Shown: piece by piece, positions 16,452-24,987 of the stretch
Numbering within the stretch: position 1 is the stretch's first letter
How the letters are laid out: every line of letters begins with the position of its first letter
Assembly: GCA_946407715.1 (NCBI GenBank)
Contig: CAMJPH010000005.1
Location: 1 to 64,000 of the forward strand
Reading direction: 5' to 3'
Length of the DNA stretch: 64,000 nucleotides
Source of the DNA: an uncultured Bacteroidales bacterium
GTDB lineage: Bacteria; Bacteroidota; Bacteroidia; Bacteroidales; WCHB1-69
The notes under the pieces: model-generated
Database searches by the model: none
The model's input: only the letters and a program-made list of their open reading frames with translations
Told to the model about the DNA's origin: nothing
Program-made: the position numbers and the translations under genes

Positions 16452-18602
16452 ATGAAAAAGAATAATAAAAGCATCATATTGTTGGCCCTTGCAGCGGTTT
16501 TACTTACTTCGTCGTGTGTTTCATACAAACCGTATGCCAGCAGTGTCAGTGATTCCGATTACAATCAGAGAGTGGAAGCGACGGATCCACAGTTTAAGAA
16601 GAAACCCAATGCTTTCGGATATATCGTGGAAATCGGCTTGCCAGTAGTCGGGGCTACTGTAGGAGCTGTGACCACCCCCCTAATCCAACATTCAGACGAG
16701 AACAGGCAAAATTTTATCATAGGCAGTGCCGTCCTTGGAGCTTTGGTGGGGACAGGAGGTTCCTATATCGCAAACAAGGCATGCGGATATGGCAAGATGG
16801 TGAAGGCAGATGACAGGCAAAAATGGGTAAAAAAAGCTTTCGGCGAGGACTATATCCTACTTAGCAACAGTGAGACAACCGTTCGCGCCATCAATCGCAA
16901 TGTGGAGAGTCATTATTTGGTGAAAAATATTGATGACGTGAAAGACTTCGCATCTGTTTTTCCAAATAGCCGCTACGAGTCGGATATGCTCGCACAGGCA
17001 TTACAAGTCATTCAACGCCACGACATCCCCACCGTGGTCAACCTCTATCCTCAGTCGGAAAACGTAATTTCATTCCAACAGCAATATATCAAGACAAGCA
17101 GCTCCTACAATGAACTATTCGCGGCAGAGAGGATGTATCCGAACGCCCTTTCCGATGCTGAATTCGAACGGCTGTATGTCGATGTTGTGGAGAATCCTGC
17201 CAACGCGATAGCCTTCCACGACAAATATCCCCAATCAGAATACAACGCAACCGTGATTCTCAATGCAATCAGTTCAACCATTTTGACTGATGACGAAATA
17301 GAGGACATGAACGATGCCTACGGATCGCAATTACAGCTGGACCAAAAGACGGTGGCTTCTGCATCGAACAAGGTGAGGGAGAATTACTACAATCTCATGT
17401 TCCAGGCCTCAAACCCTACAACCACATCACAAATAGACAACTTTAACAAGTCATATACTTGGTTGAAATTCGATAATAAGAAGCATACCGTGGTTGCACA
17501 AGCGTGGAACGTCGCCTACAAAAACGGCAAGAATGGTACCGACATCATCGCACAGGCTGGTAAGATTGTGGGCAAAAACTATTCACGAGACCTTGGCATT
17601 GACTATAACTATTTCCAAGAATTTGTAAAGGAAGAGCTGGAAAAAGAGAAGGACAAGATTAAGATTGTGTCGCAAAACCACCTGAATTCAATGAGCGATG
17701 AGTTTGAACGGTGGAAAAGATCGGCCTACTCTGCCGGTGTGGTTCGTACGGAAGAACTACAATTCCTCGTCTATGGAGAAATACAGAATGAGAGCCGTTT
17801 TGACTTGCCTGTGGCCGTGGCTGCCGGCGGAGTTGTTGTGCAAACGCAAAAGATTGAGAGCGGTGGCCTTTTGGGAGGTGTCATCAATTTCTTGGGTGCA
17901 ATAACCAATACGGAGACTTCACACAAACAAACCCTTGGCATCGTGCGTTCGCCCAATTTCATCATACCCTTGCTACAGGCGGGCACAACAATGCCCTACG
18001 CCATACTTATCAAATTCAAAGATAGCGATGTGAATGGACAGGCAGGCGGTGTGAACTTTGTCGACCTGATGAAAGTGTCATCGGAAATCACACTTGAGAA
18101 CATTCAGGTACAGAGTGTGGTTTGGAATGGAGACATACCCGACGATGAAGTACTGAAGGAACAAAACGAATGGGTACAAATGGCTGTCAACGGAATGCCG
18201 CAGGCAAAAGTAGTTGACTTGTGGCGCAACAAGGAGTTCAGGCAAGACACCTGGGACGAAGAGTGGTCGGAAATCCTGAGAAGCGCCTCCAGCGGTGGCG
18301 GTTATTCGTCCTCAAGCTCATCGTCTTCGGTGGAATCATCATCTGTTCCAGATAAAGAAACTATACTTAGCATGATTACAGACCGGAGTGAATGGTCGAA
18401 AGATTGGCCATTTGATTATTATTGGCAGAAGGTAACTTTCAGCGACGGAACAGAAATAAATGTATGCAAAGAAATATTGGATAATCGCGTACGCTACGGC
18501 CATCCTGGAGGTTTGTTAACCGGAGACTTGGCTGCCGATTGGTACGACACGTATGAAGATGCTGTCGTTGCATTTTATCTGTCAGAGAAGTACGGTGATT
18601 GA
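16452..18602 (+). CDS. Large lipoprotein with glycine-zipper segment
   Basis: A 716-aa predicted lipoprotein. The signal is KKNNKSIILLALAAVLLTSS followed by the lipidated Cys. At about 52-105 a glycine-rich hydrophobic region (LPVVGATVGAVTTPLI, GSAVLGALVGTGGSYI) could insert into or cross a membrane. A helical middle follows, with repeats of the form FPNSRYESDM, YPQSENVISF and YPQSEYNATV, then a beta-rich part and a Ser run near residue 620 before a C-terminal domain. I recognise no family. The start at ATG 16452 was chosen because it yields the lipoprotein signal; an upstream ATG overlaps the barrel gene. It is flanked by envelope genes on the same strand. Confidence 0.75.
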   Translation: MKKNNKSIILLALAAVLLTSSCVSYKPYASSVSDSDYNQRVEATDPQFKKKPNAFGYIVEIGLPVVGATVGAVTTPLIQHSDENRQNFIIGSAVLGALVGTGGSYIANKACGYGKMVKADDRQKWVKKAFGEDYILLSNSETTVRAINRNVESHYLVKNIDDVKDFASVFPNSRYESDMLAQALQVIQRHDIPTVVNLYPQSENVISFQQQYIKTSSSYNELFAAERMYPNALSDAEFERLYVDVVENPANAIAFHDKYPQSEYNATVILNAISSTILTDDEIEDMNDAYGSQLQLDQKTVASASNKVRENYYNLMFQASNPTTTSQIDNFNKSYTWLKFDNKKHTVVAQAWNVAYKNGKNGTDIIAQAGKIVGKNYSRDLGIDYNYFQEFVKEELEKEKDKIKIVSQNHLNSMSDEFERWKRSAYSAGVVRTEELQFLVYGEIQNESRFDLPVAVAAGGVVVQTQKIESGGLLGGVINFLGAITNTETSHKQTLGIVRSPNFIIPLLQAGTTMPYAILIKFKDSDVNGQAGGVNFVDLMKVSSEITLENIQVQSVVWNGDIPDDEVLKEQNEWVQMAVNGMPQAKVVDLWRNKEFRQDTWDEEWSEILRSASSGGGYSSSSSSSSVESSSVPDKETILSMITDRSEWSKDWPFDYYWQKVTFSDGTEINVCKEILDNRVRYGHPGGLLTGDLAADWYDTYEDAVVAFYLSEKYGD

Positions 18603-18639
18603 AAAGAGTATTAAAATGTATAAAACAATGGAATATTAT

Positions 18640-19404
18640 ATGAAAAAAATAATTATACTCACAACAGCGATATGTCTGCTTGCCGCATGTGGCAAAAATT
18701 CCGAAGAAGAAGTGATTTCCTCGTTTTTCTTCGACAATGGAGAAATAATAAACTGGGATGATTATGCTATTTTGCAGGGACTTGTGGCCTATTATGCATT
18801 TGACGGCACAACCGTTGACAGTAGCGGAAACAACCTTCACGCCAGCATACAAGGCAACATCGGCGTTGGAGAGGGACACAGAAATGGCACCAATAGTGCC
18901 TACTTTAACGGAAGCATCTATAACTACATGTACGTCCCTCACAACGGAAAACTCAAGTTGGATGTATGGACAATCAATCTGTGGTTCTTCTGTAGCGATG
19001 AATCACACAAAAGCCTAGCACTTATGGGCATGGGCACCAACAAAACGATTGGCGCTTTTAAGTTAACCACGAATAAAATTTTTTTGGTTAACTCAACAGG
19101 CGAAAGGCAGTGGGGTACACTCCATCTGGATGATGATAGTTGGTACCCCAGTATCAATGCTTGGCACATGCTTACGGTACAAGTAAATGGAAAGAACCTC
19201 ACGATGTATCTTGACGGCGATCTTATGTGGTCAGAATATCTCAATGCCGACTACATAAACAAAACGGATGACTACCTGTATTTTGGTAATTGCAAATGGT
19301 ATAATAGCGAGCTTGATTCACCTTTCAAAGGATATATAGATGACGTGAGAATATACGACCGTATATTGACGGGTAAGGAAATAAAATATCTCTATAGCTT
19401 GTAA
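18640..19404 (+). CDS. LamG-like jelly-roll lipoprotein
   Basis: A 254-aa protein with lipoprotein signal KKIIILTTAICLLAAC and a single LamG/concanavalin A-like domain (about 45-254). Markers are GLVAYYAFDGTTVDSSGN at the start and GYIDDVRIYDRILTGKEI at the end. Such domains bind glycans or proteins; no catalytic residues are evident. ATG 18616 and 18631 are also in frame, but 18640 gives a standard signal. The gene follows the large lipoprotein by 37 bases, and the matching hairpin terminator follows it. Confidence 0.85.
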   Translation: MKKIIILTTAICLLAACGKNSEEEVISSFFFDNGEIINWDDYAILQGLVAYYAFDGTTVDSSGNNLHASIQGNIGVGEGHRNGTNSAYFNGSIYNYMYVPHNGKLKLDVWTINLWFFCSDESHKSLALMGMGTNKTIGAFKLTTNKIFLVNSTGERQWGTLHLDDDSWYPSINAWHMLTVQVNGKNLTMYLDGDLMWSEYLNADYINKTDDYLYFGNCKWYNSELDSPFKGYIDDVRIYDRILTGKEIKYLYSL

Positions 19405-19416
19405 GAAAACTACGGA

Positions 19417-19456
19417 AATATGCGGAAACTTTCAGTATGGTTTCCGCATATTTTTC
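19417..19456 (+). terminator. TGCGGAAA hairpin, right copy, acting as terminator
   Basis: A 13-bp perfect stem AATATGCGGAAAC / GTTTCCGCATATT with loop TTTCAGTATG, followed by Ts. The core matches the hairpin at 15296-15332. Confidence 0.75.
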
Positions 19457-19483
19457 GCTATTCCGCACTTTTCCACAAACATT

Positions 19484-20260
19484 CTAATCCTTCACGCACC
19501 GTACCGAAAGCCCATAACATTTATAATTCAAATAGTTATAGCCTTCGGTCTTAAAGTCATAGACAGTGCAGCACCAAGCTTCGATTCGGCTGAAATTGTC
19601 AGCGCTCCAGAAAGCGGTTTGCTGTCCGGCATGATGATAGCCGGTTTCGGTGTAATCGCCTGTGGGGGTAGCGTCAAAGCCGGCAACCGCCTTCGGTTTC
19701 GTGTCATAGGGATCCCAAAGTTGCGTGAACGCTTTCATCATTTCCCCGGCGACGGGATGGCCACCCAAAGTTTGGAAGAGTTTCTCCCATTCGCTGTTGT
19801 CGGGTAAGTGCCAGCCCTCGGGACAGATTCCTCGAACCGGTTTTGGCAACGCTTTGGGGCTGTTATGATGGCCGGATAAATCCAAAGCTGCTGTCCAATT
19901 GTATAGCATTCCGAACAGGCTGTCACTCGGGATTGCGTAATATGCGGCAAATTCCGGCTGGGAGGCGGAAAAAGTCGGGTTCACACGCCAATGTTTGCCC
20001 GTCGGTGAGGTTGTACAACGCATGTTCTCCGCCATCCAACATTGTGTGCCAATCTGCACAGTCCGGTAAGTGTTGCCCTGATGGTCTTTTACAATTGGAG
20101 AAGAGGGGCAATAGGGAAAAAAGTGAGTGCTCTCCGTTTGCGCCCATGAGGTGAAGGAAGTTGCTATAATACTGAAAATCAACAAAAAGAGACCTCTCAG
20201 AAAACCCGTAGAGACGCAAAATTTTGCGTCTCTACAATATGGGGGAAAACCAATCGTCAT
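19484..20260 (-). CDS. FISUMP-domain secreted protein
   Basis: A 258-aa protein with an internal hydrophobic signal (RGLFLLIFSIIATSFTSWA, about 22-40) and a Fibrobacter succinogenes major paralogous domain (TIGR02145 type). Its marks are GNTYRTVQIGTQCWMAENMR, GMLYNWTAALD, GICPEGWHLPDNSEWEKL, FWSADN and the ending YGLSVRCVKD. The domain occurs in surface proteins of Bacteroidetes and Fibrobacteres; its role is unknown. ATG 20260 lies eight bases after the mreB stop. Residues 9-18 are encoded by a perfect 28-bp palindrome, so the N-terminus before the signal may be a later addition. Confidence 0.8.
   Translation of the reverse strand: MTIGFPPYCRDAKFCVSTGFLRGLFLLIFSIIATSFTSWAQTESTHFFPYCPSSPIVKDHQGNTYRTVQIGTQCWMAENMRCTTSPTGKHWRVNPTFSASQPEFAAYYAIPSDSLFGMLYNWTAALDLSGHHNSPKALPKPVRGICPEGWHLPDNSEWEKLFQTLGGHPVAGEMMKAFTQLWDPYDTKPKAVAGFDATPTGDYTETGYHHAGQQTAFWSADNFSRIEAWCCTVYDFKTEGYNYLNYKCYGLSVRCVKD
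20208..20235. repeat. GAGACGC palindrome, copy 2, inside the FISUMP gene start
   Basis: A 28-bp perfect palindrome: GTAGAGACGCAAAA and its exact complement. It shares the GAGACGC arm with 160-183. It is read in frame as part of the FISUMP N-terminus. Confidence 0.85.
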
Positions 20261-20268
20261 ATATTCGT

Positions 20269-21294
20269 TTAGGACTTGGTTAGTGATTCGAATTTGTCCA
20301 AGTTTTTGAGGGCGATGGCGGTGCCGCGTGCGACGGCGCGCAACGGATCCTCCACCACATGCACAGGCAACTGCGTTATTTTGTTGATACGCTTGTCAAG
20401 ACCGCGCAAGAGTGAACCTCCACCGGCAAGGTAAATGCCGGTTTTGAAAATATCGGCGGACAACTCGGGCGGTGTCACATTCAGTGCCTGCATCACCGCA
20501 TCCTCAATGGAATTGATGGAGTTGTTGAGGGCGGTGGCAATTTCTTGGTAGTTGATCATGATACTGCGCGGAATGCCGTGTACCAAGTCACGACCGTAAA
20601 CCTCATAGTCGGCAGGCGGGTTGTCGAGATGCGTGACGGCCGCACCTACATTGATTTTTATCTGTTCGGCTGTAGGAATACCGATGTCAAGGTTGTGCTC
20701 ACGACGCATAAAGTCTTTGATGTCCGCGTTGAGCTTGTCGCCGGCCACCTGTACGGATTTCTTAGAAGCGATGGAGCCTAAGGCGATGACAGCTACCTCG
20801 CTGGTGCCGCCGCCGATATCAATGATCATATTGCCGTTAGCGTCTAAAACATCTATACCGCTACCGATAGCGGCGGCCATCGGCTCGTAAATCAGACGTA
20901 CTTCTTTTGCGCCGGCCTGTTCTGCGGACTCACGCACGGCGCGTTCCTCCACCTCGGTGATGCCCGAAGGGATGCAGATCACCATTTTCATGGCCGGAGT
21001 GATCAAAGAGTGTTTTGTGTTGGTCATTTTGATGAACTCACGCAGCATTAGCTCCGTGGGCTGGAAGTCGGCAATCACGCCGTTGCGTAAAGGGCGAATC
21101 GTGTAAATCTCGCCGGAGGTCTTTCCCTCCATCATCAGTGCCTTCTTTCCGACTGCAACAACGGACTTCGTGCGAGAGTCGATGGCAATGATGGATGGTT
21201 CGTCCACCACCACCTTGTTGTCATGCAGAATAACTGTGTTGGCGGTACCCAAGTCTATTGCTATCTCTCTGGTAAACAATGAAAATAATCCCAT
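20269..21294 (-). CDS. mreB: Rod-shape-determining actin homologue MreB
   Basis: A 341-aa actin-like ATPase that organises lateral cell-wall synthesis under the inner membrane. Phosphate loops are IAIDLGTANTVI and MIIDIGGGTSEVAVIAL, with IYEPMAAAIGSG and LAGGGSLLRGL also typical. The N-terminal MGLFSLF is a probable membrane-binding helix. A -7 element lies at 21319-21327. mreC, mreD, the transpeptidase and rodA do not follow; a FISUMP gene takes their place. Confidence 0.97.
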   Translation of the reverse strand: MGLFSLFTREIAIDLGTANTVILHDNKVVVDEPSIIAIDSRTKSVVAVGKKALMMEGKTSGEIYTIRPLRNGVIADFQPTELMLREFIKMTNTKHSLITPAMKMVICIPSGITEVEERAVRESAEQAGAKEVRLIYEPMAAAIGSGIDVLDANGNMIIDIGGGTSEVAVIALGSIASKKSVQVAGDKLNADIKDFMRREHNLDIGIPTAEQIKINVGAAVTHLDNPPADYEVYGRDLVHGIPRSIMINYQEIATALNNSINSIEDAVMQALNVTPPELSADIFKTGIYLAGGGSLLRGLDKRINKITQLPVHVVEDPLRAVARGTAIALKNLDKFESLTKS

Positions 21295-21318
21295 GTTATT
21301 TCTTCTTTTTACAAACTT

Positions 21319-21327
21319 GCAAAAATA
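21319..21327 (-). promoter_or_regulatory. Bacteroidetes -7 promoter element for mreB
   Basis: TATTTTTGC on the minus strand, 24 nt before the mreB ATG. Confidence 0.65.
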
Positions 21328-21412
21328 TAAAAATTATTTGTGTTTTACGTATTCTGTCATAAAAAGTTACATTTTCCTTTTAAAGACGGTGCGCACGTCG
21401 CCTCTAAAACCA

Positions 21413-22666
21413 TTACATTTTCTTCCCATTCAGGAAAACCTGCTCCACCTTATTTGAGCCGAAGGCGTAGTTCATGTAATAGAGCGTGTCCATTGGTTTG
21501 GTGATGAAGAAGTTGGCGATTTTGCCTTTCGTGATGGTTCCTAACTCGCGCCATACATCCATGGCGTAAGCCGTGTTGATGGTTGTGGCGTTGACCGTTT
21601 CCTCGGGCAACATCTTGTACATCACGGAACCCATGGCGAATACTAATTGCATGTTGCCGGACGGACAGGAGCCGGGGTTGAAATCGGAGGCGAGAGCGAC
21701 AGGCAGACCGCCCTCGATCATCTTGCGGATAGGGGCGCACTGCATCCCGAGAAAGAAGGCAGCACCGGGCAGCACTGTGGGCATCGTTTCGCTCTTGTAG
21801 AGTGCCGCAATCTCCTCATCGCCAGTGTATTCCAGATGGTCAACGGAGAGGGCGTTGTATTTCACGCCGACTTGGATGCCGCCGGAGCAAGCCATCTCGT
21901 TGGCGTGGATTTTCGGGCGCAGACCGTACTTGATGCCCTGCATCAGAATACGCTCGGTCTGCTCGGTGGTGAAGAAGCCCTTGTCGCAGAAAACGTCCAC
22001 GAAGTCGGCGAGCTCCTCGGCGGCCACCATCGGAATCATCTCGTTGATGATGAGATCCACATAGCCATCGGGGTTGTCTTTGTAGAGCAGCGGTACCGCG
22101 TGTGCCCCGAGGAAGTTGGCCTTGATGGTGAGCGGGGAGTTCTCTTTCAGCTTGCGGATGACGCGCAGCATCTTGAGCTCGTCTTCGGTGGTGAGGCCGT
22201 AGCCGCTCTTGATCTCGCATGCGCCCGTACCAAAGGAAGACATCTCCTCCAGCCGCTGCCAAGCCTGGTCGTAGAGTTCCTCTTCGGAGGTTTCGTGCAG
22301 CCGTTTCGCGGAGTTGAGGATGCCGCCTCCGCGTTTGAAGATCTCTTCGTAACTCAAGCCCTTGATCTTGTCAATGTACTCTACCTCTCGGCTGCCCGCA
22401 TATACGATGTGTGTGTGGGAGTCGCAGAAAGAAGGGAAGACGAACTTGCCCGTGGCATCAACCTCCTCAATCGGTTCCTTGATTTTTTTCAGAATGTCGG
22501 GGTTGAAGTCCTCCATCTTGCCGAATTCCTTGATTTTGTCGCCTTCGGTGAGCAGGTATGCGTTGTCAATGACGGGGATATTTTGCATCTCCTTGCCGGC
22601 GCGGAACTTGATGGATTTGGGTTCCGCTTGCACTAATTGCTTTATGTTTTTCACTAATATTGCCAT
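21413..22666 (-). CDS. hutI: Imidazolonepropionase
   Basis: A 417-aa amidohydrolase that opens 4-imidazolone-5-propanoate to N-formimino-glutamate in histidine breakdown. Zinc ligands are in FCDSHTHIVYAG, and the other family blocks are ANFLGAHAVP, IHANEMACSGG, LSVDHLEYTG and ASDFNPGSCPSGNM. ATG 22666 gives the usual N-terminus and sits 24 nt after a -7 element at 22691-22699. hutH, hutU and the formiminotransferase gene are not in the window, so the pathway is split or partial here. Confidence 0.96.
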   Translation of the reverse strand: MAILVKNIKQLVQAEPKSIKFRAGKEMQNIPVIDNAYLLTEGDKIKEFGKMEDFNPDILKKIKEPIEEVDATGKFVFPSFCDSHTHIVYAGSREVEYIDKIKGLSYEEIFKRGGGILNSAKRLHETSEEELYDQAWQRLEEMSSFGTGACEIKSGYGLTTEDELKMLRVIRKLKENSPLTIKANFLGAHAVPLLYKDNPDGYVDLIINEMIPMVAAEELADFVDVFCDKGFFTTEQTERILMQGIKYGLRPKIHANEMACSGGIQVGVKYNALSVDHLEYTGDEEIAALYKSETMPTVLPGAAFFLGMQCAPIRKMIEGGLPVALASDFNPGSCPSGNMQLVFAMGSVMYKMLPEETVNATTINTAYAMDVWRELGTITKGKIANFFITKPMDTLYYMNYAFGSNKVEQVFLNGKKM

Positions 22667-22690
22667 AACTTGAGGGTTTAAGTTAGAGCG

Positions 22691-22699
22691 GCAAAGGTA
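22691..22699 (-). promoter_or_regulatory. Bacteroidetes -7 promoter element for hutI
   Basis: TACCTTTGC on the minus strand, 24 nt before the ATG. Confidence 0.65.
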
Positions 22700-22780
22700 C
22701 ACAAATTACGAATATGCACAGACTTGGGAATTTGTCAATGCTGATATGCTGTAAAACAGGTTCTGAAATCTCAATAATTT

Positions 22781-23713
22781 TCAAATATGTTCTACGAAAG
22801 GCGATAGTACTATCTTCCAAAACGGGTTTTTGAACTGCCTCACAAACGGGATGAAGAGTTTTGAGCTGCCGAAACTTTGGTAAAATCTCGCTACGTTCGG
22901 ATTGGAAGAGCCGTTGAAGTCGAAATAAAGATCCGATTCCGCGTGGTCGCTGATGTAGGTGTCGAGGAGCAGGAACATCGGTTTGCATTCCGATAGCCGG
23001 TTGTCGCGGCCGGAGAACCAGAACCAGCGGCGGTTGCCGTCCTTTACGAACAAGGCGCCTGCCGCCAATTTGTTATCGTTTGTTCGCACGCCATAGACTT
23101 CTAACAGATTGTGTTCCAGTAGGTAATCAGACATTCGTTGTAATCTTATGTAATCGTTGTCACGAAAATGCACCTCTTCGCCTTGACCGCGGTTGTTTCG
23201 GAACAAGTTAATGATGTCCGATGCCGTTTCTTCGCCACGGGTGACCTCGCATTCTCGCTTTTTCCCGACTTTAATATTGCGTTTCGTATTCTCATGAAAT
23301 TGGCTATAAATCTCATTATAAGTTAGATGCAACGAAAGCGAATGAGAAACGAACCCGTGTTCCCGATATCCTGATTCTGTTTTTTCATTCATCAGCACAT
23401 CAGCTAAAACATAATGTCTGGAAATCTCATGCAAGAAATCAGCAGTTTCTTTAGCTGAAATTTTATGATCCGAGAAGATGCCCATCTGCGGAAGAAAGAA
23501 GGGTGTGTAAACATATTTTAACACTCCTTTTTTTCGGGTCGGAAGTGGCATTACGATTTCGTAGTCGCCTTGAACCAGCGCGTGCCACGTGTCATCGCTC
23601 GTGAGCAGATTCAACAATTCATATTCTGACAAAACATTGGGAGACAGACTATTGCGTACAGTCTGGTTCCATTTTTCAGGGTCAATTTCGGAATGTTGCA
23701 GGAAACGGAACAT
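22781..23713 (-). CDS. FemAB/GNAT-like acyltransferase
   Basis: A 310-aa cytoplasmic protein resembling the GNAT_6/FemAB-like group, which transfers acyl or aminoacyl groups. Suggestive segments are YSQFHENTKRNIKVGKK, LAAGALFVKDGNRRWFWFSG and DFNGSSNPNVARFYQSFGS near the end, the last like the substrate-site helix of this group. The true substrate is unknown. ATG 23713 shares one base with the gpsA stop (TGATG), so translation is coupled to gpsA; an upstream in-frame start would lie within gpsA and encodes non-family sequence. Confidence 0.75.
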   Translation of the reverse strand: MFRFLQHSEIDPEKWNQTVRNSLSPNVLSEYELLNLLTSDDTWHALVQGDYEIVMPLPTRKKGVLKYVYTPFFLPQMGIFSDHKISAKETADFLHEISRHYVLADVLMNEKTESGYREHGFVSHSLSLHLTYNEIYSQFHENTKRNIKVGKKRECEVTRGEETASDIINLFRNNRGQGEEVHFRDNDYIRLQRMSDYLLEHNLLEVYGVRTNDNKLAAGALFVKDGNRRWFWFSGRDNRLSECKPMFLLLDTYISDHAESDLYFDFNGSSNPNVARFYQSFGSSKLFIPFVRQFKNPFWKIVLSPFVEHI

Positions 23714-24759
23714 CACACAAAGTGTTCGGCGATGCGTTTCATCTCGGACGAAACATTGTTGTTTTCGTACAGAATGCCGTAGATGGTCTCCACGATAGGG
23801 ATGTTGGCACCGATTTTCTTGTTGATTTCGTGTACGCAGCGACAAGCGGTGTAGCCTTCCGACACCATGCGCAGTTCTAACAGTGAGACGCGCACCGACA
23901 ACCCGTGCCCGATCATGATGCCGAACAAGCGGTTTCGGCTGAAGGTGGAGTAGGCGGTCACAAGAAGGTCGCCGAGGTACACCGAATCGGAGATGTGGCG
24001 GTTTTCGTTTGGATAAACCTGAGACACAAAGTATTTCATCTCTTTCAGGCAGTTGGCCACGTAGGCGGCGATGAAGTTGTCGCCGTAGCCGAGACCGCTG
24101 TAGATGCCCGCGCCGAGGGCGTAGATATTCTTCAACACAATGGAAAGCTCCGCGCCCATCACGTCGTTGGAGACGGAAGTGCGGCAGTAGCGGGTAGTGA
24201 AGAATTTTGCGACGGTTTCAGCAAGTTCCGTGTTTGTAGAGGCGGCAGTCAGGAAGGTGAACTTCTCCTGCGCGATTTCCTCTGCATGGGACGGTCCGCT
24301 GATGATGCAAAGCTGCTCTATCGGCACTTTGAACTGCGATTGCATGTAGTCGCTGATGAGCTGCATGGTTTCCGGCACAATGCCTTTCACGGCGAGAATG
24401 ATTTTCTTTTTCGACAGTTGAGAACGTTTCAGAGGTTCCAACGTCTTGTGCAGATAAGCCGATGGCGTGACGATAATCACGTAGTCGGCACGCGACACCG
24501 TGCTTTTAATGTCCGTGCTAACTTTTACATCTTCAGGGTTTATGAAGACGGAACTTAAGTATTTGGGGTTGTGTCCGTATTTGACAATGCTTTCCGCCAC
24601 CTCATCCTTACGGACCCACCAGTGGATATGTTCCAAATTCACGGAGATAATCTTGACAATAGCTGTTGCCCAGCTGCCGCTGCCAATCACCGCCACGCGA
24701 TAGCGGGCGCGCAATTTTCTGCTGCGTGGAACTAATGTCGAAGATGTATGCTCGCTCAT
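23713..24759 (-). CDS. gpsA: Glycerol-3-phosphate dehydrogenase (NAD(P)+)
   Basis: A 348-aa enzyme that reduces dihydroxyacetone phosphate to sn-glycerol 3-phosphate for phospholipid synthesis. The N-terminal Rossmann site is VAVIGSGSWATAIVK, followed by HWWVRKDE. The catalytic Lys lies in LAVKGI and the second conserved region in NDVMGAELSIVLKNIYALGAGI. The Ser/Arg-rich N-terminal 18 residues are longer than usual. A -7 element lies 22 nt upstream at 24782-24790. Confidence 0.95.
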   Translation of the reverse strand: MSEHTSSTLVPRSRKLRARYRVAVIGSGSWATAIVKIISVNLEHIHWWVRKDEVAESIVKYGHNPKYLSSVFINPEDVKVSTDIKSTVSRADYVIIVTPSAYLHKTLEPLKRSQLSKKKIILAVKGIVPETMQLISDYMQSQFKVPIEQLCIISGPSHAEEIAQEKFTFLTAASTNTELAETVAKFFTTRYCRTSVSNDVMGAELSIVLKNIYALGAGIYSGLGYGDNFIAAYVANCLKEMKYFVSQVYPNENRHISDSVYLGDLLVTAYSTFSRNRLFGIMIGHGLSVRVSLLELRMVSEGYTACRCVHEINKKIGANIPIVETIYGILYENNNVSSEMKRIAEHFV

Positions 24760-24781
24760 CTTTTTAACTTTTTTTAAGCGT

Positions 24782-24790
24782 GCAAAAATA
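24782..24790 (-). promoter_or_regulatory. Bacteroidetes -7 promoter element for gpsA
   Basis: TATTTTTGC on the minus strand, 22 nt before the gpsA ATG. Confidence 0.65.
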
Positions 24791-24851
24791 CACTATTTTT
24801 TGGTACTTTTGTTGTTTAATTTCGTTTGCTCTTCTACTTGTTGATAATGAA

Positions 24852-24920
24852 GACTTTAGACGTGGGACTTAAGACGTGGGACTTAAGACGTGGGACTTAA
24901 GACGTGAGGACTTGAAACCT
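24852..24920. repeat. Tandem GACGTGGGACTTAA repeat
   Basis: Three perfect 14-bp copies fill 24859-24900, flanked by partial copies (GACTTTA, GACGTGAGGACTTGAA). The spacer separates ackA from gpsA. A diverged copy is at 27103-27130. Confidence 0.85.
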
Positions 24921-24925
24921 GAAAC

Positions 24926-24965
24926 AAAAAGACGGACAATCCCTTTCGGAATCATCCGTCTTTTT
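24926..24965. terminator. Bidirectional terminator after ackA
   Basis: An 11-bp stem AAAAAGACGGA / TCCGTCTTTTT with an 18-nt inner region that contains a further ATCC...GGAT pairing. It lies 22 bases past the ackA stop. Confidence 0.85.
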
Positions 24966-24987
24966 GTATAAACCGTAAAAACTTGTT

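Noticed and set aside
24859..24900. Three perfect 14-bp repeats considered as a CRISPR array
   Set aside because: The repeats are directly adjacent with no spacers, and no cas genes are present.
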